The translations under genes were made by a program, and so were the position numbers. Below are positions 58,160-64,000 of a DNA stretch of 64,000 bases, one piece after another (the stretch's first letter is position 1; each line of letters begins with the position of its first letter). Under the pieces are notes generated by a model. That model was not told the DNA's origin and ran no database searches. It was given only the letters and a program-made list of their open reading frames with translations. The stretch comes from an uncultured Paracoccaceae bacterium (GTDB taxonomy: Bacteria; Pseudomonadota; Alphaproteobacteria; Rhodobacterales; Rhodobacteraceae): contig CANMPD010000003.1 in assembly GCA_947499635.1 (NCBI GenBank), forward strand, positions 62,001-126,000. Reading direction: 5' to 3'.

Positions 58160-58639
58160 ATATCTGAGTCTTTGAAGGGGAAAGCAACCGGTGCAGCTGC
58201 GCTGGTTGTGTGCATTTTAGGGGGCTGTCTTTCGCGATGATGTGGTAATTTTGATATACTTCGGGCACAGTTTCGTGAACGGATGAGGAAAGTAACAATT
58301 TGAATTTTACGTAAATTACATGAGGAAAAGGTCGGGCCTTCGCCGTTAAACAGGCAGCACCACCTCTGTGTGATATGTCGTTTGCTACGTATTGGCCTTT
58401 TTCTTAAGGGCTTTTTCTATCTCAACCCTATTTGTGATGTAGAGTGAGGGCAATTTCGACTGAATAAGTCAGGAATTTTGCGTGCGTATTTTGCAAGAGT
58501 TTATCCCGAGAAAAGCGCGGCGCGTTAACCTTGCTTTAGTTGACGCATGTCAGGCAGGGGGCTAAGTAGTTAGTCAAGTCAACTCGCCAATTGACGGCAC
58601 CCGCGCAGAACGCGTGGCGTGTACGGAAAGGAGCCACTC
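58160..58639 (+). promoter_or_regulatory. 480-base leader region before the nuo operon
   Basis: No gene is convincing here. The A+T-rich region must carry the nuo promoter. A candidate is TTGACG at 58541-58546 with TAAGTA at 58563-58568 (16-base spacer), which is weak at -10. TTAACC at 58526-58531 is a CtrA-like half site. The leader is unusually long for a housekeeping operon. Confidence 0.35.
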
Positions 58640-59005
58640 TTGGAAGAGATGTTGCGGGAGTATCTCCCTATCCTTATGTTTTTAGCTGTGGCCATTGGTC
58701 TAGGCTTGGTTTTGGTTGTTGCCGCGCTGGTTGTCGCCGTCAGGAACCCTGATCCAGAAAAAGTTAGCGCCTATGAATGCGGGTTTAATGCATTCGATGA
58801 TGCAAGAATGAAGTTTGATGTCAGGTTTTACCTGGTCTCCATTCTGTTCATTATTTTCGATCTTGAAATTGCGTTTTTGTTCCCGTGGGCTGTTGGTTTT
58901 AAAGACATCAGCGATGCAGGGTTCTGGTCTATGATTGTATTCTTGAGCGTTCTCACGATCGGATTTGCTTACGAGTGGAAAAAGGGAGCGCTGGAATGGG
59001 AGTAG
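58640..59005 (+). CDS. nuoA: NADH-quinone oxidoreductase subunit A
   Basis: NuoA is a small membrane subunit of complex I near the quinone site. The 121-residue protein has three membrane helices and the conserved loop [24 protein letters not shown] near residue 40, with [11 protein letters not shown] in helix 2. The start is a TTG at 58640: AAGGAG lies six bases before it and the resulting [12 protein letters not shown] matches the family, whereas the upstream GTG (58619) lies before the ribosome site. nuoB overlaps its end by ten bases. Confidence 0.95.
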   Translation: MEEMLREYLPILMFLAVAIGLGLVLVVAALVVAVRNPDPEKVSAYECGFNAFDDARMKFDVRFYLVSILFIIFDLEIAFLFPWAVGFKDISDAGFWSMIVFLSVLTIGFAYEWKKGALEWE

Positions 59006-59529
59006 CAACCGGAACCAACGTCGCAGGTGTCGACAAAGAGATGGTTACGCAGGCCCTGAACACAGAGTTGCAGGATAAGGGGTTTTTGCTCACCTCAGCC
59101 GAAGACATCATCAATTGGGCCCGTACTGGATCCTTGCACTGGATGACTTTTGGGTTGGCCTGCTGTGCGGTTGAAATGATGCACACTTCGATGCCGCGTT
59201 ATGATGCGGAACGTTTTGGTATCGCGCCGCGCGCCTCTCCGCGTCAATCGGATGTGATGATCGTTGCAGGTACGCTGACCAATAAGATGGCTCCGGCTCT
59301 GCGTAAAGTCTACGACCAAATGCCAGAGCCACGCTACGTCATCTCCATGGGGTCTTGTGCAAATGGTGGTGGGTATTACCACTATTCTTACTCTGTTGTG
59401 CGTGGATGTGACCGGATTGTTCCTGTGGATATCTACGTCCCTGGGTGCCCTCCCACTGCCGAAGCCTTGCTGTATGGCTTAATGCAGCTGCAACGTAAAA
59501 TTCGCCGTACTGGTACGCTGGTTCGCTGA
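58996..59529 (+). CDS. nuoB: NADH-quinone oxidoreductase subunit B
   Basis: NuoB carries the last iron-sulfur cluster (N2), which gives electrons to quinone. The 177-residue protein has the N2 cysteines in [11 protein letters not shown] near residue 50, [17 protein letters not shown] near residue 118 and [14 protein letters not shown] near residue 150. ATG 58996 overlaps the end of nuoA, which implies coupled translation. Length is normal. Confidence 0.97.
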   Translation: MGVATGTNVAGVDKEMVTQALNTELQDKGFLLTSAEDIINWARTGSLHWMTFGLACCAVEMMHTSMPRYDAERFGIAPRASPRQSDVMIVAGTLTNKMAPALRKVYDQMPEPRYVISMGSCANGGGYYHYSYSVVRGCDRIVPVDIYVPGCPPTAEALLYGLMQLQRKIRRTGTLVR

Positions 59530-59550
59530 TTGTAAGGGAGAACGACAAGA

Positions 59551-60186
59551 ATGACCGAGACTCCTGAAAGCGAACCCACCAAGGATGCCGCGCTGGCCGA
59601 GTTGGGCGGATTGATCGAACTGAAACGACCCGATTGTGTGCTGTCATGGGATATTTCCCATGGAGAGCTTAATGTAGACGTGGCTCCGGCAAATATCGTT
59701 GGTTTTGTTAAGTATCTACTGAGTGATAGCAATTGTCGTTTCTCGACTTTGATTGATATCACTGGCGTGGATTATCCCGAACGCGCCAAACGTTTCGACG
59801 TCGTGTATCACTTTTTGTCCATGTACACCAATCAACGCATTCGGTTGCGGGTTTCGGTTCGTGAAGATGAAATGGTATCATCGATTACAGATATCCATCC
59901 AAGCGCAAATTGGTTTGAACGTGAAATCTTTGATATGTTTGGAATTTTGTTCTCAGGCCACCCTGATTTGCGGCGCTTATTGACGGACTATGGTTTCCGG
60001 GGTCATCCGCTGCGCAAGGATTTCCCAACAACAGGTTATACCGAAGTTCGGTACGACGAAGTCGAAAAGCGGGTGGTGTATGAGCCTGTGAATTTGGTGC
60101 AAGAATATCGCCAATTTGACTTTATGAGCCCTTGGGAAGGCGCCGATTACATTTTGCCTGGTGATGAGAAAGAGGGCGCGAAATGA
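59551..60186 (+). CDS. nuoC: NADH-quinone oxidoreductase subunit C
   Basis: NuoC is a peripheral-arm subunit that packs against NuoD. The 211-residue protein has the family block [50 protein letters not shown] split over residues 100-150 ([12 protein letters not shown] is the signature) and HPLRKDFP. It is the separate form, not fused to NuoD. The stop overlaps the nuoD start (ATGA). Confidence 0.96.
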   Translation: MTETPESEPTKDAALAELGGLIELKRPDCVLSWDISHGELNVDVAPANIVGFVKYLLSDSNCRFSTLIDITGVDYPERAKRFDVVYHFLSMYTNQRIRLRVSVREDEMVSSITDIHPSANWFEREIFDMFGILFSGHPDLRRLLTDYGFRGHPLRKDFPTTGYTEVRYDEVEKRVVYEPVNLVQEYRQFDFMSPWEGADYILPGDEKEGAK

Positions 60187-61397
60187 TGGACGGCTCTAAA
60201 TTTGATGACGCTCAAACGGGCGAACAAAAAATCCGTAATTTCAATATCAATTTTGGGCCTCAACACCCCGCAGCACACGGGGTGTTGCGTCTGGTACTAG
60301 AACTTGACGGTGAAATTGTTGAGCGCTGTGATCCACACATCGGCTTGCTGCACCGTGGTACTGAAAAGTTGATGGAAAGCCGGACCTATCTGCAAAACTT
60401 GCCCTATTTCGATCGCCTTGATTATGTGGCGCCGATGAATCAGGAGCATGCTTGGTGCTTGGCAATTGAGAAACTGACACAGACCGAGGTGCCGCGCCGT
60501 GCGCAGCTGATCCGTGTCTTATACTCTGAAATTGGGCGTATTCTGAACCATTTGCTGAATGTAACGACGCAGGCAATGGATGTCGGGGCCTTAACACCGC
60601 CGCTTTGGGGCTTTGAAGAGCGTGAAAAGCTCATGATCTTTTATGAGCGCGCTTGCGGTGCACGTCTGCACGCAGCGTATTTTCGCCCCGGTGGCGTACA
60701 CCAAGACTTGCCTGATGATCTACTTGATGACATCGAACTGTGGGCGCTTCAATTTCCGGACGTGCTGAGTGATATCGATGGTCTTTTGACAGAAAACCGC
60801 ATCTTTAAACAACGTAACTGCGATATTGGCGTTGTGACCGAAGATGACATTTTGAAGTATAGCTTCTCCGGCGTCATGGTTCGTGGTTCTGGGCTTGCTT
60901 GGGATCTGCGTCGTGCGCAACCGTATGAGTGTTATGACGAATTCGATTTCCAAGTTCCAGTTGGGAAAAACGGCGACTGTTATGACCGATATCTGTGCCG
61001 AATGGAAGAAATGCGCCAGTCGTTGTCGATCATTCGCCAAGCTATCGTAAAGTTGCGCGTCGCGACCGGTGATGTTCTTGCACGTGGTAAGTTGACGCCT
61101 CCGAAACGTGGTGAAATGAAGACTTCGATGGAGAGTTTGATCCACCATTTCAAACTATATACCGAAGGTTTTCATGTTCCGGCCGGAGAGGTCTATGCGG
61201 CTGTCGAGGCTCCTAAAGGAGAGTTCGGTGTCTATCTGGTGGCAGATGGGACGAATAAACCTTACCGCGCCAAGCTGCGCGCGCCAGGATTTCCACATTT
61301 GCAGGCAATGGACCATATCACCAAGGGTCACCAGCTTGCCGATGTTGCCGCGATTATCGGCACAATGGACGTCGTTTTTGGGGAGATTGACCGCTAA
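60183..61397 (+). CDS. nuoD: NADH-quinone oxidoreductase subunit D
   Basis: NuoD (49-kDa homologue) forms the quinone pocket with NuoB. The 404-residue protein has [22 protein letters not shown] near residue 23, [12 protein letters not shown] near residue 55 and the C-terminal [10 protein letters not shown]. The His of GPQHPAAHG and related residues line the quinone channel. It starts inside the nuoC stop codon and its stop shares one base with the nuoE start. Confidence 0.97.
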   Translation: MMDGSKFDDAQTGEQKIRNFNINFGPQHPAAHGVLRLVLELDGEIVERCDPHIGLLHRGTEKLMESRTYLQNLPYFDRLDYVAPMNQEHAWCLAIEKLTQTEVPRRAQLIRVLYSEIGRILNHLLNVTTQAMDVGALTPPLWGFEEREKLMIFYERACGARLHAAYFRPGGVHQDLPDDLLDDIELWALQFPDVLSDIDGLLTENRIFKQRNCDIGVVTEDDILKYSFSGVMVRGSGLAWDLRRAQPYECYDEFDFQVPVGKNGDCYDRYLCRMEEMRQSLSIIRQAIVKLRVATGDVLARGKLTPPKRGEMKTSMESLIHHFKLYTEGFHVPAGEVYAAVEAPKGEFGVYLVADGTNKPYRAKLRAPGFPHLQAMDHITKGHQLADVAAIIGTMDVVFGEIDR

Positions 61398-62563
61398 TGC
61401 TTCGCCGTCTGCATTCTGAACAACCTGAAAGCTTTGCTTTTACCCCCGCCAATCAAGCCTGGGCAGAAGCACAGATGACAAAATACCCCGAAGGGCGTCA
61501 AGCTTCGGCGGTGATCCCGCTGTTATGGCGTGCGCAAGAACAAGAAGGCTGGGTGTCAAAGCCCGCTATCGAATATATCGCCAATATGCTTGATATGGCA
61601 TATATGCGCGTACTCGAAGTCACGTCGTTCTACTTTATGTTCCAAATGCAACCGACAGGATCCGTTGCACACGTGCAAATCTGTGGGACGACGTCTTGTA
61701 TGATTTGTGGGGCAGAGGACTTAGTCGCAGTCTGTCAGGACAAGATTGCGAAGAAACCTTTTACTCTGTCCGAGGACGGTAAGTTTACTTGGGAAGAGGT
61801 CGAGTGCCTGGGGTCTTGCACCAACGCGCCGATGGCGCAGATCGGCAAAGATTATTTCGAAGATTTGACCGCCAAGGGCTTTAGTCAGATGTTGGATGAT
61901 CTTGCTGCGGGAAAACCGGTGGTGCCCGGACCTCAAAACGGACGTTTTGCGGCAGAACCTAAAGGCGGTTTAACCTCGCTTACGGCGTATGAAGCAGACA
62001 AACCCCAGTACAATGCATCCGCAGAACTGGCGACGGCGATTGGCGATAGTGTCAAACGTATTCAAGGGGATGAGGTGCCTTTATTGACACCGTGGATCGG
62101 TAAGGATGGTGTTGTCGCCGGGCGCGCTGCTGTGAATGCCCCTCCCAAAGCACCTGATGCGCCTAAGCCCGCGGCAAAACAAGCGGCTGAGGCTTCCAAA
62201 GCTGAGGTCAAAAGCAGCGAGAAACCTAAAAAGAGCAAGTCGAAAGATACGCCATCGATTGAAGCCAGCGCAGAAGTCGAACCGGAAACGCTTTCAAAGC
62301 CACGCGGTGGAGTTGCAGATGACCTAAAGCTTTTGAAAGGTGTTGGTCCTAAACTTGAGCAGAAGCTGAACGAGCTGGGATTCTACCACTTCGATCAGGT
62401 TGCCAATTGGGGCGATGCAGAGGTGGCTTGGGTCGATAGTCGTTTGAAATTTAAGGGCCGAATTCTTCGTGATGGTTGGGTTGAGCAAGCAAAAACGCTC
62501 GCCGCCGGCGAAGAGACTGAGTTTGCAAAACGGGCGAAAAAAGACGGGCTTTACGAAGACTAG
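61397..62563 (+). CDS. nuoE: NADH-quinone oxidoreductase subunit E with long C-terminal helix-hairpin-helix extension
   Basis: The first 180 residues are NuoE, carrying the N1a [2Fe-2S] cluster: cysteines in [10 protein letters not shown] near residue 95 (C-x4-C) and CLGSC near residue 137. The protein runs to 388 residues, far longer than the roughly 160-240 of ordinary NuoE. An Ala/Lys/Pro-rich linker (about residues 245-300) leads to a domain at about 308-388 with [22 protein letters not shown], a helix-hairpin-helix motif like those in predicted nucleic-acid-binding proteins (COG3743-like). The extension is in frame with no sign of error. Its role in complex I is unknown. Confidence 0.93.
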   Translation: MLRRLHSEQPESFAFTPANQAWAEAQMTKYPEGRQASAVIPLLWRAQEQEGWVSKPAIEYIANMLDMAYMRVLEVTSFYFMFQMQPTGSVAHVQICGTTSCMICGAEDLVAVCQDKIAKKPFTLSEDGKFTWEEVECLGSCTNAPMAQIGKDYFEDLTAKGFSQMLDDLAAGKPVVPGPQNGRFAAEPKGGLTSLTAYEADKPQYNASAELATAIGDSVKRIQGDEVPLLTPWIGKDGVVAGRAAVNAPPKAPDAPKPAAKQAAEASKAEVKSSEKPKKSKSKDTPSIEASAEVEPETLSKPRGGVADDLKLLKGVGPKLEQKLNELGFYHFDQVANWGDAEVAWVDSRLKFKGRILRDGWVEQAKTLAAGEETEFAKRAKKDGLYED

Positions 62564-62635
62564 AACAGATCATGGTTTAAGATCACCAATATAGGCGGCC
62601 ACGTATTGTGGCGCAACGCAACTGAACAGGATCAC

Positions 62636-62896
62636 ATGACCGCAGAACGCGACATGATATTTGCCCGTAAGGGCCGGATCACCGCAAGTGTGATTGCCGT
62701 CGCCGGTATCTCCGCGATGCTTGCGCCGTGGTTGGTGCATATGATGGGCTGGCCCGTGCGGTTTGAGATACTGATCTATTTTGCGTCTTTAGCTGCATTT
62801 ATCTGGGCTATGGTCAATATTTATCAACTTTGGCGGCTGCGCCAAATTGGGGCAGGTATTGATATGCCAGTCACCAAATCAAAGAACCAAAGGTAG
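62636..62896 (+). CDS. Small membrane protein between nuoE and nuoF (DUF5337-like)
   Basis: An 86-residue protein with two membrane helices (about residues 17-35 and 45-62) and a basic C-terminus. ATG 62636 has AGGA five bases upstream. A small protein of this layout is found at this place in Rhodobacterales nuo operons (DUF5337 family, from memory). Co-transcription suggests a complex I accessory or assembly role, which is unproven. Confidence 0.75.
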   Translation: MTAERDMIFARKGRITASVIAVAGISAMLAPWLVHMMGWPVRFEILIYFASLAAFIWAMVNIYQLWRLRQIGAGIDMPVTKSKNQR

Positions 62897-62902
62897 GCAC
62901 TT

Positions 62903-64000
62903 ATGTTGAAGGACCAAGACCGGATCTTTACCAACCTCTATGGCATGCACGAGCGAACTTTGGCTGGGGCCAAACAGCGTGGGCATTGGGATGGTACCGC
63001 GGGGCTGATTGAAAAGGGTCGTGATTGGGTCATTCAAACCATGAAAGACAGCGGTCTACGTGGCCGTGGCGGCGCAGGATTCCCGACAGGTCTTAAATGG
63101 TCTTTCATGCCAAAAGAGAGTGACGGCCGCCCTGCATATCTGGTTATCAACGCGGATGAATCTGAACCCGGCACCTGTAAAGATCGTGAAATCATGCGCC
63201 ATGATCCGCATACGCTGATCGAGGGTGCACTTATTGCGTCTTTCGCCATGAATGCTCATACGTGTTATATCTATCTGCGCGGCGAATACATCCGCGAGCG
63301 CGAGGCATTACAAACCGCGATCGACGAAGCTTATGACCAGGGATTGCTTGGAAAGAATGCCGCCGGATCTGGATGGGATTTTGATGTTTTCCTGCACCAC
63401 GGAGCTGGCGCTTATATCTGTGGCGAAGAAACGGCTTTGATCGAGAGCCTTGAGGGCAAAAAAGGCATGCCGCGTATGAAGCCTCCGTTTCCAGCGGGCG
63501 CAGGTCTTTATGGTTGCCCAACCACCGTGAACAACGTTGAATCTATTGCGGTCGTGCCAACCATTCTACGACGCGGTGCAGAATGGTTTGCCGGTTTTGG
63601 TCGCCCTAATAACGCAGGAACCAAACTGTTTGCCATCTCAGGCCACGTGCAAAACCCTTGTGTTGTCGAAGAGGCGATGTCGATCTCTTTTGAAGAGCTG
63701 ATCGAGAAACACTGCGGTGGGATCCGCGGAGGGTGGGATAATCTTTTGGCCGTTATTCCCGGGGGATCTTCGGTGCCTTGCGTGCGCGGTGAAAAAATGC
63801 GCGACGCTGTGATGGATTTTGACTACTTGCGCGGTGAACTGGGGTCAGGTCTTGGTACGGCTGCGGTGATCGTGATGGACAAGCAAACGGATATTATCAA
63901 AGCGATCTGGCGTCTGTCGAAATTTTACAAACACGAAAGTTGTGGCCAATGCACGCCGTGCCGTGAAGGTACAGGGTGGATGATGCGCGTGATGGATCGT
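62903..64000 (+). CDS. nuoF: NADH-quinone oxidoreductase subunit F (3'-truncated by window edge)
   Basis: NuoF oxidises NADH through FMN and passes electrons to cluster N3. The first 366 codons are visible and open to the window end; a full protein is about 430 residues. The glycine-rich FMN/NADH loop is [18 protein letters not shown] near residue 55, followed by [17 protein letters not shown], and the N3 [4Fe-4S] cysteines are in [14 protein letters not shown] near residue 350. ATG 62903 follows the small membrane gene by six bases. Confidence 0.97.
   Translation, partial: MLKDQDRIFTNLYGMHERTLAGAKQRGHWDGTAGLIEKGRDWVIQTMKDSGLRGRGGAGFPTGLKWSFMPKESDGRPAYLVINADESEPGTCKDREIMRHDPHTLIEGALIASFAMNAHTCYIYLRGEYIREREALQTAIDEAYDQGLLGKNAAGSGWDFDVFLHHGAGAYICGEETALIESLEGKKGMPRMKPPFPAGAGLYGCPTTVNNVESIAVVPTILRRGAEWFAGFGRPNNAGTKLFAISGHVQNPCVVEEAMSISFEELIEKHCGGIRGGWDNLLAVIPGGSSVPCVRGEKMRDAVMDFDYLRGELGSGLGTAAVIVMDKQTDIIKAIWRLSKFYKHESCGQCTPCREGTGWMMRVMDR

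Noticed and set aside
1-64000. tRNA or rRNA genes, CRISPR arrays, insertion sequences, prophage genes, cobalamin or glycine riboswitches
   Set aside because: I looked for T-loop, repeat-spacer, transposase and riboswitch core patterns by eye and saw none. A covariance-model scan would settle this.

Overview
The window is a stretch of core chromosome from an alphaproteobacterium, most likely a marine member of the Rhodobacterales (Roseobacter group). The evidence is the gene order murB-ddl-ftsQ-ftsA-ftsZ-lpxC-bamD-recN, the CobS/CobT cobaltochelatase genes beside a J-domain gene and bolA, a complex I operon with a very long NuoE and a small membrane protein before nuoF, and proton-translocating transhydrogenase. 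No rRNA, tRNA, CRISPR array, prophage or insertion sequence was seen.

Layout. Positions 1-11.7 kb hold the end of the division and cell-wall (dcw) cluster: a DUF2484 remnant cut by the window edge, a sulfotransferase-like gene on the opposite strand that looks inserted, then murB, ddl, ftsQ, ftsA, ftsZ, lpxC, bamD and recN. A ClC chloride channel and a small unknown gene follow. From 14 to 23.4 kb, mostly minus strand, lie DUF427, an M24 peptidase, cobT, cobS, a J-domain protein, divergent bolA, a DUF4177 protein and gatB. From 23.7 to 38.8 kb come tex, an unknown 469-residue protein, a small membrane protein with pepN, malate synthase G, a class I glutamine amidotransferase-like hydrolase, pntAB and a fatty-acid desaturase. 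From 38.9 to 46.1 kb is a peptide-type ABC importer split into divergent halves (membrane and binding proteins on minus, fused ATPase plus an M20 amidohydrolase on plus). From 46.2 to 52.6 kb lie a moaA-waaA-glycosyltransferase operon, a lipoprotein, and two DNA-alkylation/crosslink-repair-type genes. From 52.8 to 58.2 kb are glmU-glmS, a phosphoglycolate-phosphatase-type HAD gene and a DegT-type aminotransferase. From 58.6 kb to the edge runs the nuo operon (nuoA, B, C, D, E, small protein, nuoF, cut by the window end).

How they fit together. The envelope genes cover UDP-GlcNAc synthesis (glmU, glmS), peptidoglycan precursors (murB, ddl), the divisome (ftsQAZ), lipid A and core (lpxC, waaA, glycosyltransferase) and outer-membrane assembly (bamD). 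Energy and redox genes are nuo, pntAB and malate synthase.

The most interesting non-coding signals are TTAA repeats with CtrA-like 11-bp periodicity paired with DnaA-like boxes in three intergenic regions (before murB, before ftsZ, and before a small unknown gene at 13693). They suggest cell-cycle control, but this is inference from motifs only. No wholly new multi-gene system is evident. The best candidates for unknown biology are the small gene at 13693 with its elaborate upstream region, the helix-hairpin-helix extension of NuoE, the sulfotransferase in the dcw cluster, and the unknown 469-residue protein.
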